The notes: generated from the sequence alone by a model not told the origin. A DNA stretch of 64,000 nucleotides from Microbulbifer sp. YPW1 (GCF_013367775.1 NZ_CP055157.1:1178001-1242000); one strand, 5' to 3'. Counted from the first letter of the stretch, positions 8,146-17,155 are shown. Made by a program: numbers and translations.

Positions 8146-8161
8146 CGTGATCACATTCACG
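8146..8161. promoter_or_regulatory. CRP/Vfr-like palindrome upstream of lipoprotein
   Basis: CGTGATCACATTCACG has GTGA and TCAC half sites separated by six bases, as in CRP-type sites. It lies just upstream of a -10-like TATAAA (8166-8171) and 40 bases before the lipoprotein ATG. This close to the -10, it would more likely repress than activate. The rest of the 7936-8200 spacer shows no gene or other clear signal. Confidence 0.35.
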
Positions 8162-8200
8162 AATTTATAAAATAAAAATCCGTAAAGGAGCCATATCGTA

Positions 8201-8782
8201 ATGAGACTTCCAGCTCTCAAAACCAGTACCACACTACTCGCCATCACCCTGGCTACTGCCGGCTGCGTCAAGATGGACGGCAAGGTCAACGGCGGCGGCA
8301 CCATGAATTCCATGGGTGGCGCCGGCAAAGCAGTCATGACCTTCAACGCCGAGCGCTGTGACGAACAACCGGTTAAAGGGCAGGTGAACTTCCAGGATAA
8401 AACCGCCATCGATTGGGAAAACGACGGTGGGGTTAGTTTTCGCGCCAACGTGGTGGAGGCGGGTTTATGTGGAGAAGATATTGAATTTAGCGGGGACGCA
8501 GCGCTGGCCTGTGACCAGAGGTGCGGCCCCGGTGAATTCGAGGTGGCCTTCGAATACGACTCCACCAACCCGCAACTGCCCGGCGAGGGCACCGGTGTCG
8601 CCTGTCTGGTCGACTGGGGTGAGGGTGTCAATGCGTCCTACCGCATCAATGGCATGGCCAGCATCAGTGTCGATACCGGCCCATTCTCCAGCTATGCCAA
8701 TCGCGGCGCGCTGAGCGGCAACGTGCAAACCCAGGAATGCCCTTCCACGAAAAACGATAAAAACGACGAAGAAAACGGCTGA
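8201..8782 (+). CDS. secreted lipoprotein of unknown function, upstream of protease
   Basis: Predicted lipoprotein of 193 residues with a signal peptide ending in lipobox TAGC near residue 21. The mature part is Gly-rich at first, then probably beta-rich, with five or six further cysteines (including ALACDQRCGPGEF and a late GVACLVDW) that could form disulfides in the periplasm or outside. The C-terminus is charged (KNDKNDEENG). The ATG at 8201 has AAAGGAG at 8184-8190. The next gene, a subtilisin-like protease, begins 30 bases downstream in the same direction, so the two are probably one operon. An inhibitor, chaperone or surface anchor for the protease would fit. No family is recognised. 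Confidence 0.7.
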   Translation: MRLPALKTSTTLLAITLATAGCVKMDGKVNGGGTMNSMGGAGKAVMTFNAERCDEQPVKGQVNFQDKTAIDWENDGGVSFRANVVEAGLCGEDIEFSGDAALACDQRCGPGEFEVAFEYDSTNPQLPGEGTGVACLVDWGEGVNASYRINGMASISVDTGPFSSYANRGALSGNVQTQECPSTKNDKNDEENG

Positions 8783-8812
8783 TCGCCCGCAAAAGAATAA
8801 AAAGGTGAATTC

Positions 8813-10360
8813 ATGAAATTACACAACACGCTGCTCGCCGCGGCCATCACTGCCGCCATGAGCGCTCCCACCCTCGCGGCCGACACCATGCGCATGGTTC
8901 TGGAATACAAGCCAGGACAGGGCGACGCGGTCAAAACTGCACTGGAAGGCCGCGGCATTACCGTGCACCGCGAACTGAAGCGCTTCGACAGCCTGGCGCT
9001 GGAGATGACCAAAGAACAGTTCGTCGCCATGAAAGATGTCTCCGGCATCATCGGTATTTATGCAGACACCCCACGCGAGATGCTCGACACCGGCGGCATG
9101 GGTGAGATCTCGCCCTTCGGCATTGCCCAGACCCAGGCCGACCAGCTCAACTACGCTGGCGGCACCAAGGTGTGCATCATCGACTCCGGTTACGACTACG
9201 GCCACCCGGACCTGCCCGCATCGGCGGTAACAGGCGAAGAAGACGGCCTGGCTGGCCCCTGGAACCAGGATGGCAATGGCCACGGCACCCATGTCGCCGG
9301 CACCATTGCCGCGCTGGGCGGTAACGGCGAGGGCGTTGTCGGCGTCAACGATGACGGCAATATCCAGCTACACATCGTGCGCGTCTTTGACGACGAAGGT
9401 GGCTTTGCCTACGCCTCCAGCCTGGCGGGTGCGATCAGCGACTGTGCCGACGCCGGTGCCAACGTGATTTCCATGAGCCTCGGTGGAGCACTGGAAAACC
9501 CGATTGAAGAGCGCGCCATCAATCAGGCCGCGCGCGACGGCGTGCTGATGATCGCCGCGGCGGGTAACGACGGCGTCGCATGGCACTCCTACCCCGCTTC
9601 CTACGACGCAGTCATGTCTGTCGCGGCGGTAGACGGCGGCGGCAACCACGCCTCCTTCTCCCAGCGCACTGCGCAGGTGGAAATCGCCGCTCCCGGCGTG
9701 AGCACCCTGTCCACCGTGCCCCGCGGCACCGGCGAAACCGGCGTGGGCGCAGTTTCCCAGAACGGCGCCTCGTTTGAGTCCATCCCCATGGTAGGCGGCA
9801 CCATTGGCACGGTCAGCGCTCCGCTGGCAAATTGCGGCATCGGCGATAGCGCCTGCGAGGACGCGAGCGGCAAGATCTGCGTAATTGAGCGCGGCGCGAT
9901 CAGCTTCGGTGACAAGGTTGCCAACTGTGAAGCAGGTGGCGGCATCGGTGCCATCGTTTACAACAACGCACCGGGCATCTTCGGCGGCGACCTGGGCACC
10001 ACCAGCGATCTGGTTGCGGTCTCCCTCAGCCAGGAAGACGGTGAAGCACTGGAAATGGATATGGAGGCCACCATCTCCATCGAGCCAATGGCGGACTACG
10101 ACTACAAGTCAGGCACCTCCATGGCCACCCCGCACGTTTCCGGTATCGCCGCGAAAGTGTGGAGCCACTTCCCGCAGTGCAGCGCCAACGACATCCGCCT
10201 GGCCCTGCGTGCTTCCGCAGCCGACCTGGGTGAACCGGGTTACGACTACAACACCGGCTGGGGCCTGGTGCAGACCAAGGCGGCCTTCGACTACCTGGCG
10301 GCCAACGGCTGTAAATCGCCGAACAACATCCTGCGTGGCGGCGACGGCAGCGCGCACTGA
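8813..10360 (+). CDS. secreted subtilisin-like serine protease (S8) with PA insert
   Basis: Secreted endoprotease of 515 residues. A Sec signal peptide ends near ALAA (residues 1-23), followed by an Inhibitor_I9-type propeptide (about 24-90) and the S8 catalytic domain. The triad is D124 (CIIDSGYDYGHPDL), H157 (NGHGTHVAG) and S436 (GTSMATPHVSG), with oxyanion N252 (AAAGND). A protease-associated (PA) domain of roughly 120 residues is inserted between N252 and the catalytic Ser (about 310-425), containing paired cysteines, as in many marine secreted subtilases. No C-terminal pre-peptidase or sorting domain follows, so the protein is short for a PA-type subtilase. A Rho-independent terminator lies about 90 bases downstream. 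Confidence 0.92.
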   Translation: MKLHNTLLAAAITAAMSAPTLAADTMRMVLEYKPGQGDAVKTALEGRGITVHRELKRFDSLALEMTKEQFVAMKDVSGIIGIYADTPREMLDTGGMGEISPFGIAQTQADQLNYAGGTKVCIIDSGYDYGHPDLPASAVTGEEDGLAGPWNQDGNGHGTHVAGTIAALGGNGEGVVGVNDDGNIQLHIVRVFDDEGGFAYASSLAGAISDCADAGANVISMSLGGALENPIEERAINQAARDGVLMIAAAGNDGVAWHSYPASYDAVMSVAAVDGGGNHASFSQRTAQVEIAAPGVSTLSTVPRGTGETGVGAVSQNGASFESIPMVGGTIGTVSAPLANCGIGDSACEDASGKICVIERGAISFGDKVANCEAGGGIGAIVYNNAPGIFGGDLGTTSDLVAVSLSQEDGEALEMDMEATISIEPMADYDYKSGTSMATPHVSGIAAKVWSHFPQCSANDIRLALRASAADLGEPGYDYNTGWGLVQTKAAFDYLAANGCKSPNNILRGGDGSAH

Positions 10361-10452
10361 GCCCTGCAGACTGTGTTTAGAGTGTAAAACCGTGAGTGGT
10401 TTAAGGGGCCACACCGAATCCCCATAACCAGCGCCACGGACGGCGCGATTCT

Positions 10453-10478
10453 GGCAGCCTTTTCAGGCTGCCTTTTTT
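10453..10478 (+). terminator. Rho-independent terminator after protease
   Basis: GGCAGCCT (10453-10460) pairs with AGGCTGCC (10465-10472) around a TTTC loop, followed by six T (10473-10478). It ends the lipoprotein-protease transcript and lies just beyond the stop codon of leftward bioD. Confidence 0.88.
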
Positions 10479-10491
10479 GTTTGTGAGAAAC

Positions 10492-11199
10492 TCAGTTTTC
10501 GCCACTGGCCGGCAACAACGGGGCGAGATCCAGATGCGCCGCGCCATTGCGGTAATCGCCCTGTTCATCGTGGGGAACCACGCCCAGGCAGGGCGCAGGC
10601 AGCAGTGCGTTCAGGGTCATCAGGTTCTGCTCCGCGCGCGGCATGTCTTCCATCGGCCCTCGGGCAAAGTTCGCCACCCAGCCCGCCAGCGGCAGCCCAT
10701 CGCGATGGATCGCTTCGGCGGTGAGCAGAGCGTGGTTGATACAGCCCAGCTCCATATTCACCACCAGTATCACCGGCAGCTCCAGCTCCTTCGGGAGGTC
10801 CGAGAGGAACATGCGCGGCGCCAGCGGTACACGCCAGCCACCGGCGCCCTCAATCAGCACCAGATCCGCCTTGCCACTCATCACGCCGCGACAGATACCG
10901 ACAAGACGGGAGGGATCGAGCCGCTTGCCCGCTTCCATCGCCGCAATATGCGGCGCCACCGCCGGCTCCAGGGCCACGGGGTTGACCTGCTGGTATTCCA
11001 GCTCCTGGGTCATCGCTTCCATCAAGGTCAGCGCATCACTGTTGCGCAGGCCCTCCGGCGTCGACTCGCAGCCGGACGCCACCGGCTTCACCGCCGCCGT
11101 CTGCAGCCCGCGCGCACGCGCCGCTTCGAGCAGTGCTGCGGTGATATAGGTTTTACCGACTTCGGTGTTGGTACCGGTCACAAAAAACGTACTGGTCAC
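10492..11199 (-). CDS. bioD: dethiobiotin synthetase
   Basis: ATP-dependent dethiobiotin synthetase of 235 residues, closing the ureido ring of 7,8-diaminopelargonate with CO2 in biotin synthesis. It begins with the family P-loop FFVTGTNTEVGKT, followed by AVKPVASG (substrate lysine region) and LIEGAGGWRVPL. I place the start at GTG 11199 because AGGAAG precedes it at a good distance and the family begins there; a longer in-frame start adds a basic stretch without similarity. No bioA, bioB, bioF, bioC or bioH gene adjoins, so bioD is separated from the rest of the pathway in this window. Confidence 0.92.
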   Translation of the reverse strand: MTSTFFVTGTNTEVGKTYITAALLEAARARGLQTAAVKPVASGCESTPEGLRNSDALTLMEAMTQELEYQQVNPVALEPAVAPHIAAMEAGKRLDPSRLVGICRGVMSGKADLVLIEGAGGWRVPLAPRMFLSDLPKELELPVILVVNMELGCINHALLTAEAIHRDGLPLAGWVANFARGPMEDMPRAEQNLMTLNALLPAPCLGVVPHDEQGDYRNGAAHLDLAPLLPASGEN

Positions 11200-11346
11200 G
11201 GAATCTTCCTCGGTGTGTTCGGTCTTTTTTATTTGACGCCTCTTTAAACGTGGCCTACTTGGTGATAAATTGACCACTCAGAGCATTAATCATACAACCC
11301 ACTTCGCCATAAAGCGGTTCGGGTTAGGATAATTGCCTAACAAATG

Positions 11347-11365
11347 CCCCGAACCTGGTTCGGGG
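11347..11365. repeat. 8-bp GC-rich hairpin between bioD and L,D-transpeptidase
   Basis: CCCCGAAC (11347-11354) and GTTCGGGG (11358-11365) form a perfect stem with a CTG loop in the divergent spacer. No T-run follows on either side, so a terminator is not evident. A short regulatory or structural role is possible. Confidence 0.45.
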
Positions 11366-11510
11366 CGACAGCGAAGGACAGCGCTGTCATAACGCTATTG
11401 CGTTACATAGTCGCACCGCGCAACCAGATTTCACGCCGCACTGCCGGCCGCTATCGGAAGCGCGAGAGTAAGGATGCTGACTGTTTAGCCCCGGAATGTC
11501 ACAACTACCG

Positions 11511-12011
11511 ATGAGAGCCATGCGATATTTAAAACTCAGTCTGATTGCCCTTCTCCTGACGCCGACCCTGGTTTTCGCCAAGATCAAACCAGTGGATGAG
11601 GTCGTGGTGTATAAATCCAAGCACCTGATGCAGCTGAAACGCAACGGCAAGGTTGTGAAAAGCTACAAGGTGGTGTTCGGCAAAAACCCGGTGGGCCACA
11701 AACAGTACGAGGGTGACTCGCGCACGCCGGAAGGCCGCTACACCCTGAACTGGAAAAAGAAGAACAGCACTTACTATCGCGCCATTCAGGTTTCCTACCC
11801 GAACGCGACTGACCGCGCACGGGCGAAAAAGCTGGGCCGCAGCCCGGGCGGTGCGATCATGATCCACGGCCAGAAACCGCACTGGAAAGGTATCGAAGAG
11901 TACCTGACCCGTATGAACTGGACCGATGGCTGTATCGCCGTAACCAACCCGCAGATGGATGAGATCTGGGCGATGGTCGATACCGGTACGCCGATTGAGA
12001 TTTTTCCGTAA
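11511..12011 (+). CDS. L,D-transpeptidase family protein (YkuD domain)
   Basis: Exported protein of about 166 residues with a YkuD catalytic domain. It is probably a periplasmic L,D-transpeptidase or related peptidoglycan/lipoprotein cross-linking enzyme. A signal peptide (LSLIALLLTPTLVFA) is followed by the domain: MIHGQKPHW supplies the conserved His, and NWTDGCIAV holds the catalytic Cys. The domain fills the mature protein, and no LysM or peptidoglycan-binding module is attached, so it is a minimal form. The start is uncertain: ATG at 11496, 11511 and 11520 are in frame and none has a clear binding site. I give 11511, which leaves a normal signal peptide. Confidence 0.85.
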   Translation: MRAMRYLKLSLIALLLTPTLVFAKIKPVDEVVVYKSKHLMQLKRNGKVVKSYKVVFGKNPVGHKQYEGDSRTPEGRYTLNWKKKNSTYYRAIQVSYPNATDRARAKKLGRSPGGAIMIHGQKPHWKGIEEYLTRMNWTDGCIAVTNPQMDEIWAMVDTGTPIEIFP

Positions 12012-12048
12012 TCATCTTACCTACAGCGTATAGAAGCTTGAATTGAAG

Positions 12049-12156
12049 GCCGGGGGCTGGGGCGAGTTTTTCGAACCGTCGTCGCCATGGATGGCGGCGC
12101 CGGAGCGTACATGGATGTACTCGCAGCGATTCGAAAAACTCGTCCCAGCGCCCGGC
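12049..12156. repeat. long palindromic intergenic repeat, element A
   Basis: The 30-base arms 12049-12078 and 12127-12156 are complementary at 27 positions. The interior holds two smaller perfect palindromes with GG centres: CGCCATGGATGGCG and GTACATGGATGTAC. The element could fold into a long cruciform or RNA hairpin. It sits in the 418-base spacer between the L,D-transpeptidase gene and dnaB, beside element B. Short reading frames across it look like by-products of the palindrome. Confidence 0.8.
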
Positions 12157-12250
12157 CGCTACTGCGCCTGCTTCAAAGCGCTGAGCCGCTGCAAACCAGC
12201 CAGAGCCCCGACTACCACCTACCTTTCGCGCTTCGCTACAACGCCTTGGC

Positions 12251-12361
12251 GGCGAATCACTGGGTGCGGGTTTTCAGGAGCGCTGTGAACCCATCCCTGG
12301 GCGCTTCGGCACAAACATCCTGTTTGTGACGATCCTGAAAACCCGCACCCAGCACTTCGCC
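12251..12361. repeat. long palindromic intergenic repeat, element B
   Basis: Arms 12260-12279 and 12333-12352 are perfectly complementary over 20 bases, with partial complementarity continuing to 12251 and 12361. The interior has CCATCCCTGGG and a small palindrome ACAAACA-TCC-TGTTTGT (12311-12327). The same core order recurs in element C near 25.4 kb, so B and C belong to one dispersed family. It lies just past the dnaB stop codon and may also act as its terminator. Confidence 0.82.
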
Positions 12362-12429
12362 TTAATATCTAAACACGCTACTTCGAAACTAATTTGGTCG
12401 GCACATACCTTCTGGCCTGCGCCTCCGGC

Positions 12430-13875
12430 TTAGTGCTCTTCCTGATAGTACTCCGGCGCCAGGTCATCAAACCGCGTGTACTTGCCCACAAACGCCGCGC
12501 GGCAGGTGCCGATCTCACCGTTACGCTGCTTGCCGATAATCAATTCCGCCAAGCCCTTATCCGGGCTGTCCTCGTTGTAATACTCGTCGCGGTAGATAAA
12601 CAGGATCACATCCGCATCCTGCTCGATCGCACCGGATTCCCGCAGGTCCGAGTTCATCGGCCGCTTGTTCGGGCGCTGCTCCACCCCCCGGTTCAACTGC
12701 GACAACGCGATCACCGGACACTCGTATTCTTTCGCCAGCGCCTTCAGAGAGCGCGAGATCTCGGAAATTTCCTGGGTACGTCCCTCGGTGCTGCCCTTCA
12801 CCTGCATCAGCTGCAGGTAATCCACCATCACCATCGCCGGCATTGCGCGGCGCTCCGCCTCTTCCCGGCTCAGCTTAGGATCTGCCTGCATCAGTTTGTT
12901 GGTATGGTCGCGCACCGTGCGCTTGACCCGCGCGCGCACCTCAGATGGTGACAGGCCCGGGGTGTCGTCGATATACAGCCCCTTGCCCTTCATCTTCTGC
13001 ACCGCGCTGGACAGCTTGGGCCAGTCCTCTTCCTGCAGCTTGCCGTTACGGATACGGCCCTGGTCGATCTTGCCGATAGACGACAACATCCGCATCACCA
13101 GACTGTCGGACGGCATCTCCATACTGAATACCAGGGTGGGTTTTTCCTGGCTGAGCATGGCCGCTTCCACGAAGTTCAGGGCCAGCGCGGTTTTACCCAT
13201 CGATGGACGGGCGGCGAGGATAATCATCTCGCCCGGCTGCCAGCCGGAGGTACGCTGATCCAGCTCGGTGAGACCGGTGCTGAGCCCGGTGAGATCGCCC
13301 TCGGACTTGAACAGCTCGTCAATGCGCTCGACGGTTTTCTTCAGCAGCGTATCCACGCCGACAAAACCGCCCTCTTTGGCGCGACCTTCGGCGATCTCTG
13401 CTACACGGCGCTCCGCCATCTGCAGCAGGTCAGCGGAGCCGAGGCCGCCGGGATTGAAACTGGTACGGCTGATTTCACCGGCGGCGGCGATCAGCTGCCG
13501 CAGCATGGAGCGCTCGCGCACGATCTTGGCGTAGGCCACGATGTTGGCCGCGGACGGGGTGTTTTCGGCCAGTTCCGCCAGATAGGCGGGGCCACCAATG
13601 TCTGCCAGCAGGTCGCGATTGGCGAGCCCCTCGGCAAGGGTAACGATGTCCAGCGGCTGCTCGCCGCCGGACAGCTCCAGCATCACACCGAAGATAATCC
13701 GGTGGCTGGCGACAAAGAAATCTTCCGCACTCAATTGCTCTGCAACCGCATCCAGGCGGCTGGCATCGAGCATCAGGCCACCCAGTACCGACTGTTCCGC
13801 CTCCACCGAATGAGGCAGCGGCGAACTGGACTGGGACTCCTGGGTATCTTCTTCTGGCGGGACGTATTCGTTCAT
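12430..13875 (-). CDS. dnaB: replicative DNA helicase DnaB
   Basis: Hexameric 5'-3' replicative helicase of 481 residues, a usual length for proteobacterial DnaB. The N-terminal DnaB_N domain begins at about residue 22 (PHSVEAEQSVLGGLML). The RecA-like C-terminal domain carries the Walker A motif ARPSMGKTA, and later VMVDYLQLM (Walker B) and ALSQLNRGVEQR. No intein or insertion interrupts these motifs. It is the last gene of the leftward ribosomal protein cluster, 195 bases after rplI, as in pseudomonads. An 11-bp inverted repeat in that gap may moderate read-through. Downstream lies palindromic element B. Confidence 0.96.
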   Translation of the reverse strand: MNEYVPPEEDTQESQSSSPLPHSVEAEQSVLGGLMLDASRLDAVAEQLSAEDFFVASHRIIFGVMLELSGGEQPLDIVTLAEGLANRDLLADIGGPAYLAELAENTPSAANIVAYAKIVRERSMLRQLIAAAGEISRTSFNPGGLGSADLLQMAERRVAEIAEGRAKEGGFVGVDTLLKKTVERIDELFKSEGDLTGLSTGLTELDQRTSGWQPGEMIILAARPSMGKTALALNFVEAAMLSQEKPTLVFSMEMPSDSLVMRMLSSIGKIDQGRIRNGKLQEEDWPKLSSAVQKMKGKGLYIDDTPGLSPSEVRARVKRTVRDHTNKLMQADPKLSREEAERRAMPAMVMVDYLQLMQVKGSTEGRTQEISEISRSLKALAKEYECPVIALSQLNRGVEQRPNKRPMNSDLRESGAIEQDADVILFIYRDEYYNEDSPDKGLAELIIGKQRNGEIGTCRAAFVGKYTRFDDLAPEYYQEEH

Positions 13876-13935
13876 GTTGTGGAGTAGCTACTGGTTTTCC
13901 GGGCGCAGAAAGGATTTACCGGACTCAGAAACAAG

Positions 13936-13992
13936 TCAGGCGCTGGCTTTCCACCGTCAGCCTATGGCCCACAGGGAAAATCCAGCGCCTGA
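13936..13992. repeat. 11-bp inverted repeat between rplI and dnaB
   Basis: TCAGGCGCTGG (13936-13946) and CCAGCGCCTGA (13982-13992) are perfectly complementary across a 35-base loop that itself offers TTTCC/GGAAA pairing. It lies between rplI and dnaB and could attenuate or stabilise the shared transcript. Confidence 0.5.
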
Positions 13993-14070
13993 TTGTAGCG
14001 CGCCTCGGGCCGGAACGGGTAAAAGCGTTCCATCCCGAGCGCGCTAAGGCGTGCAGGAAGCAGCAGAAGC

Positions 14071-14517
14071 TTATTCGGCTTCTACAACAACCTTCACAGC
14101 GGTGATCACGTCGGCGTGCAGCTGTACGTCTACGTCGTACTCGCCCACTTCGCGCAGCGCACCTTCCGGCAGTTTCACTTCGGCTTTCTCAACGGCAACG
14201 CCAGCAGCGGTGATCGCTTCGGCGATGTCGCGAGTACCGATGGAGCCGAACAGCTTACCTTCGTCGCCAGCATTGGCAGCGATGGTTACCACGACGCCTT
14301 CCAGCTGGGCAGCGCGGCCTTCAGCTTCGCTTACTTTTGCAGCAGCAGCTGCTTCCAGTTCAGCGCGCTTGGCTTCGAACTCAGCAACGTTCGCTGCGTT
14401 GGCCAGTACGGCTTTACCGGTAGGCAGCAGGAAGTTGCGGCCGAAACCGGCTTTTACTTCAACGCGGTCGCCCACGTTGCCCAGTTTGCCTACTTTGTCG
14501 AGCAGAATAACTTCCAT
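14071..14517 (-). CDS. rplI: 50S ribosomal protein L9
   Basis: Ribosomal protein L9 of 148 residues, the usual length. The N-terminal domain begins [17 protein letters not shown] and contains [14 protein letters not shown] long helix rich in Ala/Glu joins it to the C-terminal domain ([16 protein letters not shown]). The ATG at 14517 matches the family start; in-frame codons further upstream are inside the preceding membrane protein gene. It sits between DUF2232 and dnaB in the leftward ribosomal cluster. Confidence 0.97.
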   Translation of the reverse strand: MEVILLDKVGKLGNVGDRVEVKAGFGRNFLLPTGKAVLANAANVAEFEAKRAELEAAAAAKVSEAEGRAAQLEGVVVTIAANAGDEGKLFGSIGTRDIAEAITAAGVAVEKAEVKLPEGALREVGEYDVDVQLHADVITAVKVVVEAE

Positions 14518-14551
14518 CTCGGAACCCTCAGTTTCAGTTCTTGTGCGCCGC

Positions 14552-15400
14552 TCAGCGTTTGTCGCTCGAGCGCGCGCGAATATCAATCCAGCTATCTATC
14601 AGGGCCAGTCCACACAGGAACCCTGCCAGTGGCAGCGCGGCGATCACCAGCATCACATACATGGCAATCAGCGGGCCGCGCCCCCAGCCCTTGCGGGCCA
14701 CCAGCCAGTGGATCAGGCAGATACCCGCCACCATGATGGGGAAGGCAGCTACCGCGCCCCAGAACACAAAGTGCTCACTGACGAGGCAGTATATCCACAG
14801 CAGCATTCCTGCGGCGGCAACAGGCAGAGGCATACGCAGTGCGTGCATCTCTTCCCGGAAACCGCCGGGGTTGTACAGCAGCGCCTGCCACCAGCGCCCC
14901 AGCACCAGGGCCAGGGTAGCGCTGATCACCGATACCCAGGTCAGGTATCCGGTGGCCTGCGCCTCGCTGGCAAATGCCTTGCTCAGCTGCTGTGCCTCCG
15001 GGGTGGACGCCCCACCGGCTGCCTCATTGACCGCCTGGATCAGGTTGTCCAGCACACCGCCGGTGACTTGTGAGGACACCAAAATGCCCACACTGGTCGC
15101 GACGGTAAGCGCCACCAGCGCCCAGCTCCAGGCGCGAGTAGCACGCAGAACCAGCGCACCGGCCAGTACCCCCACAAAGTGGGTGATTGCCATACCGGCC
15201 ATCAGCGGGGACATGTACCCCGCACCAGCGGCGGCAACCACCGGCAGCAACGCCCAGGCCAGAACAAACAGGCCGTCGCCACTGCCGCGGCGCAACCCCA
15301 CCAGTGCAAGCACGGCGGGGCTGATCAGCGGAATGCCCACCAGAGTGAGGATCACCGCGCGTACGCGCGATCGCATGGCAAATTCAGCGATAGCGCGCAC
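14552..15400 (-). CDS. DUF2232/YybS-like membrane protein
   Basis: Integral membrane protein of 282 residues with about eight hydrophobic segments and few charged residues, ending in a short basic tail. It lies between rpsR and rplI. The same position in Pseudomonas holds a membrane protein of the DUF2232 (YybS-like) family, and overall composition agrees. No catalytic motif is visible and the role is unknown. The tight placement within a ribosomal operon suggests co-expression with growth. The start at ATG 15400 is accepted on length; a second Met at residue 9 is possible. Confidence 0.75.
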   Translation of the reverse strand: MRAIAEFAMRSRVRAVILTLVGIPLISPAVLALVGLRRGSGDGLFVLAWALLPVVAAAGAGYMSPLMAGMAITHFVGVLAGALVLRATRAWSWALVALTVATSVGILVSSQVTGGVLDNLIQAVNEAAGGASTPEAQQLSKAFASEAQATGYLTWVSVISATLALVLGRWWQALLYNPGGFREEMHALRMPLPVAAAGMLLWIYCLVSEHFVFWGAVAAFPIMVAGICLIHWLVARKGWGRGPLIAMYVMLVIAALPLAGFLCGLALIDSWIDIRARSSDKR

Positions 15401-15446
15401 TAGATAGCTTCTCTTTTAAAACAATGCTTACGAAGCAAAGCGCAGC

Positions 15447-15677
15447 TTAGGCTTCGTGGCTGTCCGTGTACGGCAGCAGTGCAATGTAACGCGCACGCTT
15501 GACCGCGGTGGCCAGCTGACGCTGATACTTGGCTTTGGTGCCAGTGATACGGCTCGGTACGATTTTGCCAGTTTCAGAAACGTAGGCTTTCAGGGTATCG
15601 AGATCTTTGTAGTCGATACGCTTGACGCCTTCGGCGGTGAAACGGCAGAACTTACGACGACGGAAAAAACGTGCCAT
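15447..15677 (-). CDS. rpsR: 30S ribosomal protein S18
   Basis: Ribosomal protein S18 of 76 residues, which binds 16S rRNA as a heterodimer with S6. The sequence [13 protein letters not shown], then [20 protein letters not shown] and [15 protein letters not shown], matches the family along its whole length. It lies 12 bases downstream of rpsF in the leftward cluster. Confidence 0.98.
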   Translation of the reverse strand: MARFFRRRKFCRFTAEGVKRIDYKDLDTLKAYVSETGKIVPSRITGTKAKYQRQLATAVKRARYIALLPYTDSHEA

Positions 15678-15689
15678 CTGACTATCCCC

Positions 15690-16139
15690 TTACTCTTCGT
15701 CTTCAGTTTGTTCGGAAGACTGGTCTTCCTCGGCGCCGCGGGAAGAAGACTCTTCCTTCTCGGCGCGCTCGCGACGCTCAGAGCGTTCTGCGCGCGCAGC
15801 TTTGCGCTCGCGGGACTCTTTCTCGGCCTTCATGATCGGGCTTTCTTCGGTGATGGCTTCGTCTTCGCGAATCACCAGGTTACGCAGCACCGCGTCGTTG
15901 TACTTGAAGTTGGTGGTCAGTTCCGCCAGCGCTTCTTCAGTACATTCAACGTTCAGCAGGATGTAGTGAGCCTTGTGGATCTTGTTGATCGGGTATGCCA
16001 GACGGCGACGGCCCCAGTCTTCCAGACGGTGAACTGCACCGCCGCTCTCTTTGATGGTCGCAGTGTAGCGCTCGACCATGCCGGGCACCTGCTCGCTCTG
16101 GTCCGGGTGAACCAGGAATACAATTTCGTAATGACGCAT
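15690..16139 (-). CDS. rpsF: 30S ribosomal protein S6 with acidic C-terminal tail
   Basis: Ribosomal protein S6 of 149 residues, first gene of the cluster. The core (about 1-100) has [37 protein letters not shown] and [11 protein letters not shown]. The tail, about 45 residues, is alternately Arg/Glu-rich and then strongly acidic (SSEQTEDEE), longer than the core family but like other gammaproteobacterial S6 proteins whose C-terminal Glu is extended by RimK. The ATG at 16139 has AAGGAG directly upstream. The 5' leader is about 110 bases; an S6:S18 feedback site might lie there, but I could not confirm one. Confidence 0.97.
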   Translation of the reverse strand: MRHYEIVFLVHPDQSEQVPGMVERYTATIKESGGAVHRLEDWGRRRLAYPINKIHKAHYILLNVECTEEALAELTTNFKYNDAVLRNLVIREDEAITEESPIMKAEKESRERKAARAERSERRERAEKEESSSRGAEEDQSSEQTEDEE

Positions 16140-16256
16140 TTTTGCTCCTTACGGGTTAACACAGCCTCCTGGCGTGCCCCTGCGTAATTGCAGCGACTGC
16201 CCGGTGAGGCAAGGAGTACGCAATGGCAACCCAGACGGGTGCATTGCGGGCGGCGT

Positions 16257-16285
16257 ATTCTATGCGCACCGCCAACTGGTTGCAA
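16257..16285 (-). promoter_or_regulatory. sigma-70 promoter of the rpsF cluster
   Basis: On the minus strand, TTGCAA (16280-16285) and TAGAAT (16257-16262) are separated by 17 bases, giving a start near 16250 and a leader of about 110 bases before rpsF. The rest of the 305-base spacer up to 16444 shows only the Shine-Dalgarno (GGGGAGGG) of the rightward oxygenase. Confidence 0.6.
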
Positions 16286-16444
16286 GTTGATCGATCCGTT
16301 CGGTACCCGCCAGTCAGCGCCCCGACCGAAACTGACTGAACTGGCATGTTCAGTACTCACTAAGCGCACCCTTCTTTATGAGGGACGCTCCGCGCCAGCC
16401 GTCTCCACATAACGAGATATAGCAACTGCCGGGGAGGGCACGCA

Positions 16445-17155
16445 ATGGATCCGATGATCGTTCAGTTCGATGATGCCGCACCTGCTGACTACTGCAGCGA
16501 TTTGATCGAGCGTTTCCGGGCATCTCCCGAACGCTCTGCGGGCCGCACCGGCTCTGGCGTGGACACCAGCAAAAAGCAAAGCTTGGATCTTTTTATCTCC
16601 GCACAGTCCGACTGGCGCGATGAATGTGAACAGCTGGACAACCTGGTGTACCAGGCACTGATGGGCTACTGCCGCCGCTACCCGCACCTGCTGACCGGTG
16701 CGATATCCCCGACCATTGCGGACGCGTCCGGCAACGGCGTGCGCAATCTCGCGGCGGAGGACATCGCCGGGCTAAACGAACAACAGATGCGGCAATTGGT
16801 CACCGGCATATTCCGCCTCGATGGCATCAATATGCAGCATTACACCCGAGGCAGTGGGGGCTACCACCACTGGCACTCGGAGCACTACCCGCACCCAAGC
16901 GACCCGGGGCAAAAGTCGCTGCACCGGGTTTTGTTCTGGCTGCTGTATCTGAACGATGTGGAACAAGGTGGCGAAACAGAGTTTTTCTACCAGGGCGCAA
17001 AGATAAAGCCCCGACAAGGCCGACTGATACTCTCCCCTTGCAGCTTTACCCATACACACCGCGGCAATGTCCCGGTGTCTGATGACAAGTACATCCTGAC
17101 GTCCTGGGTGATGTACCGCCCGGCACCAGAGCTTTACGGCCAATCGGCAGCGTAG
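16445..17155 (+). CDS. 2-oxoglutarate/Fe(II) oxygenase, prolyl-hydroxylase type
   Basis: Predicted 2OG-Fe(II) dioxygenase of 236 residues with a P4Hc-type jelly-roll domain in its C-terminal half. Iron ligands are probably H144 and E146 (GYHHWHSEHYPH) and a distal His in FTHTHRG (H203 or H205). K215 in DDKYILTSW is a candidate for 2-oxoglutarate binding. Note HxE in place of the more usual HxD. The N-terminal half is helical with no recognised motif. Substrate is unknown; related bacterial proteins hydroxylate proline or other residues of proteins, or free compounds. It is divergently placed from rpsF and has no co-directional partner. A binding site GGGGAGGG precedes the ATG. Confidence 0.78.
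   Translation: MDPMIVQFDDAAPADYCSDLIERFRASPERSAGRTGSGVDTSKKQSLDLFISAQSDWRDECEQLDNLVYQALMGYCRRYPHLLTGAISPTIADASGNGVRNLAAEDIAGLNEQQMRQLVTGIFRLDGINMQHYTRGSGGYHHWHSEHYPHPSDPGQKSLHRVLFWLLYLNDVEQGGETEFFYQGAKIKPRQGRLILSPCSFTHTHRGNVPVSDDKYILTSWVMYRPAPELYGQSAA

Noticed and set aside
12043..12329. Short reading frames in the spacer before dnaB
   Set aside because: They follow from palindromic elements A and B, have no binding sites and no similarity to known proteins.
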